6,798 bases of DNA from Acidobacteria bacterium RIFCSPHIGHO2_01_FULL_67_28 (GCA_001766965.1 MEKM01000088.1:1-6798), one strand, 5' to 3'; shown: positions 1-5,581, numbered from the stretch's first letter. Numbers and translations: made by a program. Notes: a model not told the origin generated them from the sequence alone.

Positions 1-50
1 CAAAGCGCCAGCTGGCTCCCGCGTGAGCCGAGGATGAGGGGGGAGCGCAT
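1..50 (-). CDS. hemC: Porphobilinogen deaminase (hydroxymethylbilane synthase), N-terminal fragment
   Basis: The reverse complement from position 50 starts with ATG and reads MRSPLILGSRGSQLAL before the window edge cuts it. The segment LGSRGSQLAL matches the family N-terminus, which has a conserved (I/L)G(S/T)RxSxLAL pattern whose arginine and serine lie in the active-site cleft. The enzyme polymerises four porphobilinogen molecules into hydroxymethylbilane in the cytoplasm, two steps after the product of HemA. It starts 12 bp after the hemA stop on the same strand, and hemA-hemC is a very common gene order. No strong Shine-Dalgarno sequence lies just upstream; AAGGA in the last hemA codons is rather distant (about 16 nt), so translation may be coupled to hemA. 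Only 16 complete codons are visible, so identity rests on this short match plus context. Confidence 0.85.
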   Translation of the reverse strand, partial: MRSPLILGSRGSQLAL

Positions 51-62
51 ACTCGGCGCGGC

Positions 63-1322
63 TCAGTCCTTGAGCTGGAAGGTGCGGCGGATGAACTCGA
101 TGAACTTCAGCCCGTCGGGCTCCTGGGGCAGACGCTTCAGTTGCGTGAGCTGGAGGTGCAGGATCTTGTTCACCAGCGCGCGCGACATTTCTTCGACAGC
201 GGCGCGCTGCTCCGGCGTCAGCGTCCCGAGGCGCGCCCGCTCGAGCTCCTGCTGGCGCAAGGCGTGGAGTTTCTCCTGGAGAGCGACGATGGTGGGGGCG
301 AGCTCCAGGCGCTTCAGGCGGGCGAGCAGCCGGTCCACTTCGCGCTCGACGATGTCCTCGGCCCGCACCGCTTCCTGCTGGCGCACGCGCCGGTTGGCCG
401 CCACCACCTGTTCCAGGTCGTCGATGTTGTAGACGAAGATGTTGTCCAGGCTGTTGAGCTCGGGGTCGATGTCCCGCGGCACGGCGATGTCAATGAAGAA
501 CATCGGCCGGTTCCTGCGCTCGGCCAGGAAGCGGACGCCATCCTCCTTCTTGATGATGTAGTGCGGGCAGCCGGTGGAGCTGATGACGATGTCGGCGCGG
601 GCCACGTGGTTCAGCAGGTCGTCGAACTGGATGGCGCGGCCGCCCCACTGCGTCGCCAGCTCCTGGGCGCGCGCGTACGTGCGGTTGGTGACGAAGATGG
701 CCTGGGCGCCGCTGTGCAGCAGGTGCCGCGCCGCCAGCTCGCTCATCTTGCCGGCGCCGATGACAAAAACGTTCCTGCCCTCCAGGCTCCCGAAAATCTT
801 GCGCGCCAGCTCCACCGCGGCGTAGCTGACCGAGACGGCGGAGGCGGCGATGCCGGTTTCGCTGCGGACTTTCTTGGCGACGGCGAAGGCGTGGGTGAGG
901 ACTTCGTCGAGCACGCTGCCGACTGTGCCCACGGCGCGGGCGGTGGCGTAGGCGGCCTTCAGCTGGCCGAGCACCTGCGGCTCGCCCAGGACCATGGAGT
1001 CAAGGCTGGCGGCCACGCGGAAGACGTGACGCACGGCGTCGCGCTGGCTGTGGTGGTAGAGGTACGACTGGAAGCTCTCCGGAGCGACGCGGCGCGTCGT
1101 GGCCAGAAAATCGGCGAGCAGGGGCAAGGCCTCGAGGCCGTCCTCGAGCCGCGCCAGCACCTCGACGCGGTTGCAGGTCGAAAAGATCAGGGCTTCGCCC
1201 ACTCCGGGCCGCTCCCGCAGGGCGTGCAGGGCCGGGGGGATGTCTTTCTCGGGGAAGTGCAGCCGCTCGCGCACTTCGACCGGCGCGGTGTGATGGCTCA
1301 ATCCGATGAGGCTCAACTGCAT
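63..1322 (-). CDS. hemA: Glutamyl-tRNA reductase
   Basis: This enzyme reduces glutamyl-tRNA(Glu) with NADPH to glutamate-1-semialdehyde, the committed step of C5-pathway tetrapyrrole synthesis. The 419-residue protein has the family's usual length. The N-terminal catalytic domain starts with the conserved LIGLSHHTAPVEVRE stretch (residues 5-19) and contains STCNR with the nucleophilic Cys50. The SLDSMVLGEPQVLGQ signature follows at 106-120. The NADPH-binding Rossmann motif VIGAGKM is at 187-193, with VTNRT at 211-215 and the ISSTG loop at 247-251. The C-terminal helical dimerisation domain occupies about 320-419. The ATG at 1322 lies 3 bp after the stop of the HemX/CcsA-like gene and gives the canonical N-terminus, so the start is secure. 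Only a weak GGGG lies upstream, which suggests translational coupling. hemC follows 12 bp downstream. All key residues are present and nothing looks broken. Confidence 0.97.
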   Translation of the reverse strand: MQLSLIGLSHHTAPVEVRERLHFPEKDIPPALHALRERPGVGEALIFSTCNRVEVLARLEDGLEALPLLADFLATTRRVAPESFQSYLYHHSQRDAVRHVFRVAASLDSMVLGEPQVLGQLKAAYATARAVGTVGSVLDEVLTHAFAVAKKVRSETGIAASAVSVSYAAVELARKIFGSLEGRNVFVIGAGKMSELAARHLLHSGAQAIFVTNRTYARAQELATQWGGRAIQFDDLLNHVARADIVISSTGCPHYIIKKEDGVRFLAERRNRPMFFIDIAVPRDIDPELNSLDNIFVYNIDDLEQVVAANRRVRQQEAVRAEDIVEREVDRLLARLKRLELAPTIVALQEKLHALRQQELERARLGTLTPEQRAAVEEMSRALVNKILHLQLTQLKRLPQEPDGLKFIEFIRRTFQLKD

Positions 1323-1325
1323 CGC

Positions 1326-2141
1326 TCAATGCCCCAGAAAAGCGTGGTGGGCGCTCAAGTAATTGGCGCTCCAGCTTGCGAGCGCCATCACCATCCCCAG
1401 GATGGCCAGGACCGCCGCCCGGCGCCCGCGCCAGCCGGCGCTCACCCGCGAGATCACCAGCAGCAGGTAGATGAACCACAGCACGAAGGACAGAGCCACC
1501 TTGGGGTCGCGGATCCAGTCCGGCCCCCAAGCGCCCGAGGCGCCCACGGCGCCGATGAGCAGGCCCAGGGTGATGAACGGAAAGCCGACCGTCAGCGCCC
1601 TTGCGCCCAGGCGGTCTATGGTGTCGAGCGGCGGCAGGCGGTAGTAGAAGGCGTGGGGCTGGTGGCGCTTGAGCTCGCGCTCCTGGATGAGGTACATCAC
1701 GCCGGCGAGGCAGGCCAGGATGAGCGCCGCGTAGCCGACCAGCGCGAAGGAAACGTGCACCGGCACCCAGCTGGCCTTGACCAGCGGCGACACCGGCACC
1801 GCCGGCCGCTGGCTCAAGGCCGAGGCCAGCGTCATCACAAAAACAACGGGGAAGGCGAAGACCGAAAGCGAGGTCATCTCGTAGGCCCAGTAGACAACGA
1901 GGAAGCCGAGCGTGAGGAGGAAGGCGAAGAGCGAGGTGGCCTCGGAGATGTTCGTCACCGGAAACCGCCCCAACGCCAGCCCGTGCTCGACCAGCGCGAC
2001 GAAGTGGAAGATGAATCCCAGCCCGAAGGCCAGCAGGGCGCTGCGGAACCACGCCTGCCGCCGCCGCGCCACCGTCAGCAGCGCGTGCGCCAGCCCCAGG
2101 GAATAAAATCCCAGGGCCACCCAGAGCCAGAGTGAACTCAT
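1326..2141 (-). CDS. HemX/CcsA-family cytochrome c assembly-type membrane protein
   Basis: This 271-residue polytopic membrane protein has about eight hydrophobic segments, at roughly residues 5-24, 35-56, 68-87, 92-110, 128-151, 183-203, 215-232 and 242-262. It resembles the cytochrome c assembly family (CcsA/CcmC/HemX). Visible family features are NISEATSLFAF (64-74), a conserved-type histidine in PVHVSFALVGYA (His129), the loop WGPDWIRDPK (205-214) and a C-terminal histidine-containing segment near 265-266. True CcsA proteins usually carry a tryptophan-rich WGxxWxWDPKE haem-binding loop; here it is shortened to WGPDWIRDPKV. That, plus the position directly before hemA, favours a HemX-like role. 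In Bacillus subtilis HemX is an integral membrane protein that lowers HemA levels. A role in haem handling for cytochrome c maturation remains possible. The ATG at 2141 is preceded by GAAGGAAGG (minus strand, 2150-2158), 8 nt upstream, a strong ribosome site. It is the first gene of the leftward operon. Confidence 0.85.
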   Translation of the reverse strand: MSSLWLWVALGFYSLGLAHALLTVARRRQAWFRSALLAFGLGFIFHFVALVEHGLALGRFPVTNISEATSLFAFLLTLGFLVVYWAYEMTSLSVFAFPVVFVMTLASALSQRPAVPVSPLVKASWVPVHVSFALVGYAALILACLAGVMYLIQERELKRHQPHAFYYRLPPLDTIDRLGARALTVGFPFITLGLLIGAVGASGAWGPDWIRDPKVALSFVLWFIYLLLVISRVSAGWRGRRAAVLAILGMVMALASWSANYLSAHHAFLGH

Positions 2142-2149
2142 CCGTTCGG

Positions 2150-2158
2150 CCTTCCTTC
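2150..2158 (-). promoter_or_regulatory. Strong Shine-Dalgarno of the HemX/CcsA-like gene
   Basis: On the minus strand the sequence reads GAAGGAAGG and ends 8 nt before the ATG at 2141. This is the best ribosome-binding site in the window and fixes the start of the leftward operon's first gene. It lies about 13 bp from the tandem palindromes, so a structure formed there in RNA could affect access to it. Confidence 0.75.
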
Positions 2159-2170
2159 AGGGGGCTGCCC

Positions 2171-2200
2171 GTTCACGGTGAACCCGTTCAGGGTGAACCC
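2171..2200. repeat. Tandem 15-bp palindromic repeat, candidate operator or leader hairpins
   Basis: Two abutting 15-bp copies, GTTCACGGTGAACCC (2171-2185) and GTTCAGGGTGAACCC (2186-2200), differ at one base. Each contains a GTTCA-N3-TGAAC inverted repeat centred at 2177 and 2192. They lie between the putative leftward -10 box and the Shine-Dalgarno, so they would be transcribed in the heme operon's leader. They could be operator sites for a dimeric regulator bound in tandem, or two small 5-bp-stem RNA hairpins near the ribosome site. The regulator is unknown. The repeat itself is directly visible; its function is inferred. Confidence 0.6.
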
Positions 2201-2218
2201 GAGGCGCGGCGAAACCTC

Positions 2219-2227
2219 ATTATAGCA
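2219..2227 (-). promoter_or_regulatory. Extended -10 promoter of the leftward heme operon
   Basis: The minus strand reads TGCTATAAT (2227 to 2219), a perfect TATAAT -10 hexamer preceded by the TGn extension. With the usual distance, transcription would start near 2212 and leave a leader of about 70 nt before the ATG at 2141. The position 17 bp upstream (plus 2242-2247) reads GGCAGG on the minus strand and does not resemble TTGACA, as is often seen with extended -10 promoters. In such GC-rich DNA a perfect TATAAT is unlikely by chance. Confidence 0.65.
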
Positions 2228-2236
2228 CCGGCCGGC

Positions 2237-2266
2237 GCCTGCCTGCCGCAAGCAGGGCGGACAGGC
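2237..2266. repeat. Imperfect inverted repeat between the divergent promoters
   Basis: GCCTG (2237-2241) pairs with CAGGC (2262-2266), and CTGC (2243-2246) pairs with GCAG (2252-2255) around the loop CGCAA. The two helices are separated by an unpaired or bulged stretch (2256-2261). It lies upstream of both putative transcription starts, so it is not a leader structure or an obvious terminator of either operon. It may be a copy of a dispersed GC-rich palindromic (REP-like) element, a protein-binding site, or a chance product of high GC. Only the pairing is directly seen. Confidence 0.35.
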
Positions 2267-2288
2267 CCGTGCGCGCCGCGGGCGGCTG

Positions 2289-2297
2289 TGCTAAGAT
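2289..2297 (+). promoter_or_regulatory. Extended -10 promoter for the trpS-scpAB operon
   Basis: TGCTAAGAT (2289-2297) contains a TGn extension followed by TAAGAT, matching TATAAT at four of six positions. Transcription would begin near 2304, giving a leader of about 45 nt before the trpS ATG. No TTGACA-like -35 is visible at the expected distance; the region is GC-rich. It has the same TGCTAnnAT form as the opposing promoter, which supports both. Confidence 0.5.
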
Positions 2298-2332
2298 GCC
2301 CTCCGGCGGCGGGCAGGCCGGCGTACACGCCC

Positions 2333-2338
2333 GGGAGG
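2333..2338 (+). promoter_or_regulatory. Shine-Dalgarno of trpS
   Basis: GGGAGG ends 10 nt before the ATG at 2349, a plausible though slightly long spacing. It supports this ATG as the trpS start. Confidence 0.55.
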
Positions 2339-2348
2339 CAGCGAGCGG

Positions 2349-3407
2349 ATGGCGGCGAAAAAACGCGTGCTAAGCGGCATGCGTCCCACCGGCCGCCTCC
2401 ATCTCGGCCACCTAGTCGGTGCCCTCGAAAACTGGATCAAGCTCCAAGAGCAGTACCAGTGCTTCTTTTTCGTCGCCGACTGGCACGCGCTTACGACCGA
2501 CTACGCCGACACCAGCCAGATCACGGACAACACGCTGCAGATGGCGATGGACTGGCTGGCCTGCGGGCTCGACCCCGCCAAGGCCACGCTCTTCATCCAG
2601 TCGCACGTGCCCGAGCACGCCGAGCTGCACCTCTTGTTCTCCATGGTCACCCCGCTCGGCTGGCTCGAGCGCGTCCCGAGCTACAAGGAGCAGCGCGAGC
2701 AGATCCGCGACCGCGACCTCGGCACTTACGGCTTCCTCGGCTACCCGCTCCTGCAATCGGCCGACATCCTCATCTACAAAGCGCACTTCGTGCCGGTCGG
2801 CGAAGACCAGGTGGCCCACGTCGAGCTCACCCGCGAAGTCGCCCGCCGCTTTAACTCGATGTATCCGCCCGCCGTGCCGCGCGGTCGCCGGGTCTTCCCC
2901 GAGCCGGGCGCCTTGCTGACGCCGACGCCCAAGCTCCCGGGGCTCGACGGCCGCAAGATGTCGAAAAGCTACGGCAACACGATTGATCTGGGCGAAGAGC
3001 CGGAGAGCATCCGGCAGAAGGTCGCCGGGATGCTCACCGACCCCCAGCGGGTGCGGCGGAACGACCCGGGCCGGCCGGAGATCTGCCCGGTCTTCGGCTT
3101 CCACCGGCGTTATTCGCCGCAGCCGGTTGTCGAGCGGGTGGATCGCGAGTGCCGCACCGCCGGCATCGGCTGCGTGGACTGCAAGGGGCTGATGCTCGAG
3201 CACCTCCTGCCCGTGCTCGCGCCCATCCGCGAGCGGCGGCGACAGTACGAGGCCAGGCCGCAGGCGGCCTGGGAGATTCTCGTCGAAGGCTCGAAGAAGG
3301 CTCGGCGCGCGGCGCGGCGCACGCTCGAGCAGGTGCGCGAGGCCATGCACCTCAAGTTCGACTGGGAGCGCAAGCGCCCCGCCGCCAGGGCCGGGCGCAA
3401 ACCGTGA
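2349..3407 (+). CDS. trpS: Tryptophanyl-tRNA synthetase, four-cysteine (putative [4Fe-4S]) type
   Basis: This class Ic synthetase activates tryptophan with ATP and charges tRNA(Trp) in the cytoplasm. The 352-residue protein opens with VLSGMRPTGRLHLGHLVGAL, where HLGH (18-21) is the HIGH signature. It continues with QSADIL (136-141) and PVGEDQVAHVEL (149-160), and reaches the second signature as LDGRKMSKSYGN (199-210, KMSKS at 203-207). The C-terminal anticodon-binding part has four cysteines, Cys246, Cys268, Cys275 and Cys278 (C-x21-C-x6-C-x2-C). This is nearly the C-x22-C-x6-C-x2-C motif that binds a [4Fe-4S] cluster in Thermotoga maritima TrpRS. The segment TDPQRVRRNDPGRPEICPVF also belongs to that longer TrpRS subtype and differs from the short Bacillus or E. 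coli enzymes. The ATG at 2349 is preceded by GGGAGG. It is the first gene of the rightward operon, and its TGA overlaps the GTG of scpA by 4 bp. Confidence 0.96.
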   Translation: MAAKKRVLSGMRPTGRLHLGHLVGALENWIKLQEQYQCFFFVADWHALTTDYADTSQITDNTLQMAMDWLACGLDPAKATLFIQSHVPEHAELHLLFSMVTPLGWLERVPSYKEQREQIRDRDLGTYGFLGYPLLQSADILIYKAHFVPVGEDQVAHVELTREVARRFNSMYPPAVPRGRRVFPEPGALLTPTPKLPGLDGRKMSKSYGNTIDLGEEPESIRQKVAGMLTDPQRVRRNDPGRPEICPVFGFHRRYSPQPVVERVDRECRTAGIGCVDCKGLMLEHLLPVLAPIRERRRQYEARPQAAWEILVEGSKKARRAARRTLEQVREAMHLKFDWERKRPAARAGRKP

Positions 3408-4201
3408 GCTCCGCCGGGGGAGCCGGCGAGAACATCGTGGAAACCCACCCCAGCCTGCACCTCGACGCCTACGAGGGCCCGCTCGACCTGCTGCTCGACC
3501 TCATCCGCCGCCAGCAGATCGACATCTTCAACATCCCCATCGCTCAAATCACCCAGCAGTACCTCGACCACCTGCACAAGATGGAGCAGCTGAACGTCGA
3601 AATCGCCGGCGACTTCATCCTGATGGCGGCCACGCTCATCTACATCAAGTCGAAGCTGCTTCTGCCGCCCGACCCCACGGCCTCGCCCGAGGAGGCGCTC
3701 GACCCGCGCGTCGACTTAGTACAAAGATTGCTCGAGCACGAGAAGTTCAAGAACGCCGCGCAGATGCTGCAGCAGAAGCAGATGCTCGAGCAGGCCACCT
3801 GGTCGAAGCCCGACGCCGCCTTCGCCGGGGAAGAGGGCGAGCTGGTGGTGACGCTGTGGGATCTGGCCAAGGTTTTCCGCGAAGTGCTGGCGCGGCCGCC
3901 CGAGCCGCCCTCGCTCGAGATTCATCGGGAAGAAATCACCGTGGCCGAGATGATGGACGAGGTGCGGCAGCTCTTGCGCGGGACCGACGCTCCCGTGGCG
4001 CTGGTCGACCTCTGCCGGCGCCACCCCACGCGGCGCGGCCTGATCGCGCTCTTCCTGGCGCTGCTTGAGCTCGTGCGCCTCGAGGCCGTCATCGCCGTGC
4101 AAAGCGAGTTGTTCGGGCCGATCTCCTTGCGCAAGCACAAGCTCTTCGACGTGGTGTTCGCCGGCGAGGCCGCCACCGAAATCGACGAGCAGTACAATTA
4201 G
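3404..4201 (+). CDS. scpA: Segregation and condensation protein A
   Basis: ScpA is the kleisin subunit of the bacterial SMC-ScpA-ScpB condensin, bridging the SMC heads and binding a ScpB dimer to compact and segregate the chromosome. From GTG 3404 the protein has 265 residues, near the family's usual 250. The N-terminal SMC-neck-binding domain shows the hallmark LDAYEGPLDLLLDLIRRQQIDIFNIPIAQIT (20-50, key residues YEGPLDLLL), then FILMAATLIYIKSKLLLP (71-88). A charged and glutamine-rich middle segment (about 100-170) contains the ScpB-contacting region. A C-terminal winged helix (about 175-250) ends the protein. GTG 3404 overlaps the trpS stop in GTGA, a coupled arrangement. A second in-frame GTG at 3437, with GGGGGAG upstream at 3416-3422, would give 254 residues starting just before the conserved part, so the exact start is uncertain. 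scpB follows 3 bp after the stop. Confidence 0.95.
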   Translation: MSSAGGAGENIVETHPSLHLDAYEGPLDLLLDLIRRQQIDIFNIPIAQITQQYLDHLHKMEQLNVEIAGDFILMAATLIYIKSKLLLPPDPTASPEEALDPRVDLVQRLLEHEKFKNAAQMLQQKQMLEQATWSKPDAAFAGEEGELVVTLWDLAKVFREVLARPPEPPSLEIHREEITVAEMMDEVRQLLRGTDAPVALVDLCRRHPTRRGLIALFLALLELVRLEAVIAVQSELFGPISLRKHKLFDVVFAGEAATEIDEQYN

Positions 4202-4204
4202 CTG

Positions 4205-4828
4205 ATGGACCGCGACGCCCTCAAAGCCCAGCTCGAAGCCATCATTTACGTCTCGGAAGAGCCGGTGACGCTGGGGCAGCTCGAGAAAGCCCTCCCGGAG
4301 GTGACCCGCGAGGAGTTGCGGGCGGCGCTGGAGGAGCTGGTCGCGGCCGGCCGCACGCCCGCCCGCGGCCTCGAAATCCGTCAGGTGGCCGGCGGTTACC
4401 GGATGTACACCAAGACCGAGCACCACGAGGCGGTGCGCAAGTTCGTCCGCAGCCAGAAGCCGCCGTTGCGGCTGTCGCTGCCGGCGCTCGAGACGCTGGC
4501 CGTCATCGCCTACAAGCAGCCGGTGACGCAGCCGGAGATCAAGGCCATCCGCGGCGTGGACCCCGAGAGCGCCCTGGCCACGCTGCTCGAAAAAGGCTTG
4601 GTAGTCACCGCCGGGCGCAAGGAGGCCGTCGGCCGGCCTATCCTCTACCGCACCTCGAAGGAGTTCCTGCTGCGCTTCGGGTTGAAAGATGTGGGGGAGC
4701 TTCCCACGCTCGAGGAGTTCGAAGAGCTGGCGCGGGCTTCACTGGGGGAGCCCGAGACGTCGCCGGCCGGAGAGCCGCCGTCGGAAGGCAGCGCGGAGCA
4801 GACGGAAGCCGAGGCGGGCAATGCCTGA
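4205..4828 (+). CDS. scpB: Segregation and condensation protein B
   Basis: ScpB forms a dimer that binds the ScpA kleisin and regulates SMC head activity in chromosome organisation. The 207-residue protein has two winged-helix domains. The first (about 5-80) begins ALKAQLEAIIYVSEEPVTLGQL, and the second (about 90-165) contains the diagnostic LSLPALETLAVIAYKQPVTQPEI run (90-112), IRGVDPESALATLLEKGLV and VGRPILYRTSKEFLLRFGL. After about residue 175 the tail is acidic, rich in Glu, Ser and Pro, and probably disordered, as is common for ScpB. The ATG at 4205 lies 3 bp after the scpA TAG; no strong ribosome site is visible, so coupling to scpA is likely. The gene's last 8 bp overlap the start of the pseudouridine synthase homologue. 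Confidence 0.96.
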   Translation: MDRDALKAQLEAIIYVSEEPVTLGQLEKALPEVTREELRAALEELVAAGRTPARGLEIRQVAGGYRMYTKTEHHEAVRKFVRSQKPPLRLSLPALETLAVIAYKQPVTQPEIKAIRGVDPESALATLLEKGLVVTAGRKEAVGRPILYRTSKEFLLRFGLKDVGELPTLEEFEELARASLGEPETSPAGEPPSEGSAEQTEAEAGNA

Positions 4829-5555
4829 ACGCCTGCAAAAACTTCTGGCGCGCGCCGGCATCGCTTCCCGCCGCACCGCCGAAGACTTGATTCGCGCCGG
4901 CGCCGTGCGCGTCAACGGCCGCGTGGCCCGTCTGGGAGAGAAGGCCGACCCGGAGCGGGACCGCATCGAGCTCGAGGGACGTCTGCTGCGCTTTCCCCAG
5001 CGGCACGTTTACTTTCTGCTCAACAAGCCCCGCAACACCGTTTGCACCGCGTCCGACCCCCGGGGCCGGCCCACGGTCTTCCACTTGCTGAAAGGAGTCC
5101 GGCAACGAGTCTTCACCGTCGGCCGCCTGCCCTATGAGGTGGAGGGCTTGCTGGTCGTGACGAGCGACGGGGCGTTTGCCGACCGGCTGCTGCGCGGGCG
5201 CCTGCCGCAGACCTATCATGTCAAGATCAAGGGAAGTTTGAGCGAGAGCGAAGCGGCCGCGCTCGAGAAAGCCGCCGCGCGCCGCCAGGAGGAGCCGCTG
5301 GGCTGGCGGAAGGTGAAGCCGGGAGCCAATCCGTGGTATGAAGTCACCGAGGTCGAGCCCCGCGAAGACTGGCTGCGGACGGCGTTTTTCCGGCTCGGCC
5401 ATCCGGTCGAGAAAGTCAAGCGGGTGGCGTTCGGCTCGCTGCGCGACCCGGCGCTCGGGCTCGGGCGTTTCCGGGAGCTGAAGGCCGCCGAAGTGGAACG
5501 GTTGCTCTACGAAGCCGCGCCGGCGGCGCGCCTGCGGCAGCGCCGCGCGGGTTGA
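4821..5555 (+). CDS. RsuA/RluB-family pseudouridine synthase homologue lacking the catalytic Asp
   Basis: The 244-residue protein has the architecture of small rRNA pseudouridine synthases (RsuA/RluB/RluE/RluF). An N-terminal S4 RNA-binding domain (about 2-50: RLQKLLARAGIASRR...AVRVNGRVA) is followed by the catalytic-type fold. Motif I is intact (YFLLNKPRNTVCTASDPRGRPTV, 64-86), as is the tyrosine of motif IIa (TYHVKIKG, Tyr132). Motif II should read GRLDxxTEGLLLLTNDG with the catalytic aspartate; here it reads GRLPYEVEGLLVVTSDG (101-117), with Pro104 encoded by CCC at 5130-5132. The later EGxNRQVRRM motif is replaced by EPREDWLRTA (179-188); only the arginine at 186 aligns, and LGHPV follows (192-196). 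The reading frame is open and conserved around both changes, so this is not a frameshift. Pseudouridylation is predicted to be lost while RNA binding may persist. The ATG at 4821 overlaps scpB by 8 bp. scpAB followed by an rsuA/rluB-type gene is a common gene order. Confidence 0.9.
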   Translation: MPERLQKLLARAGIASRRTAEDLIRAGAVRVNGRVARLGEKADPERDRIELEGRLLRFPQRHVYFLLNKPRNTVCTASDPRGRPTVFHLLKGVRQRVFTVGRLPYEVEGLLVVTSDGAFADRLLRGRLPQTYHVKIKGSLSESEAAALEKAAARRQEEPLGWRKVKPGANPWYEVTEVEPREDWLRTAFFRLGHPVEKVKRVAFGSLRDPALGLGRFRELKAAEVERLLYEAAPAARLRQRRAG

Positions 5556-5569
5556 GCCGCAGGGGTTCT

Positions 5570-5579
5570 GGAGCGGAGG
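5570..5579 (+). promoter_or_regulatory. Shine-Dalgarno deciding the hisC start
   Basis: GGAGCGGAGG lies just before the ATG at 5582; the first GGAG (5570-5573) has an 8-nt spacing and the second GGAGG (5575-5579) a 2-nt spacing. This favours ATG 5582 over the in-frame TTG at 5552, which overlaps the upstream stop and would add ten residues unlike the family. Confidence 0.6.
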
Positions 5580-5581
5580 CA

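Noticed and set aside
1000..2052. A 350-codon minus-strand frame overlapping both hemA and the HemX/CcsA-like gene
   Set aside because: It is out of frame with both real genes, and its Arg, Ala, Gly and Pro-rich translation has no family features.
141..2135. A 664-codon open frame on the plus strand antisense to hemA and the HemX/CcsA-like gene
   Set aside because: It is a GC-rich shadow of two well-supported minus-strand genes. The translation is low-complexity, rich in Arg, Gln, His, Gly and Asp, with no recognisable domain.
2237..2266. Inverted repeat considered as a rho-independent terminator
   Set aside because: No gene ends nearby, there is no T-tract on either side, and it lies upstream of both promoters.
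2412..3350. Long minus-strand frame opposite trpS
   Set aside because: It lies entirely within a clear trpS, with the composition expected of an antisense shadow in GC-rich DNA.
3476..4745. Frequent CTCGAG hexamers across scpA, scpB and flanks
   Set aside because: They are explained by common Leu-Glu or Ser-Arg type codon pairs in GC-rich coding sequence and show no regular spacing.
5130..5132. Possibility that the Pro codon is a local frameshift artefact
   Set aside because: The reading frame is continuous with recognisable family sequence immediately on both sides (VGRL before, VEGLLVVTSDG after). A frameshift would destroy this, and a GAC/GAT to CCC change needs more than one base substitution.
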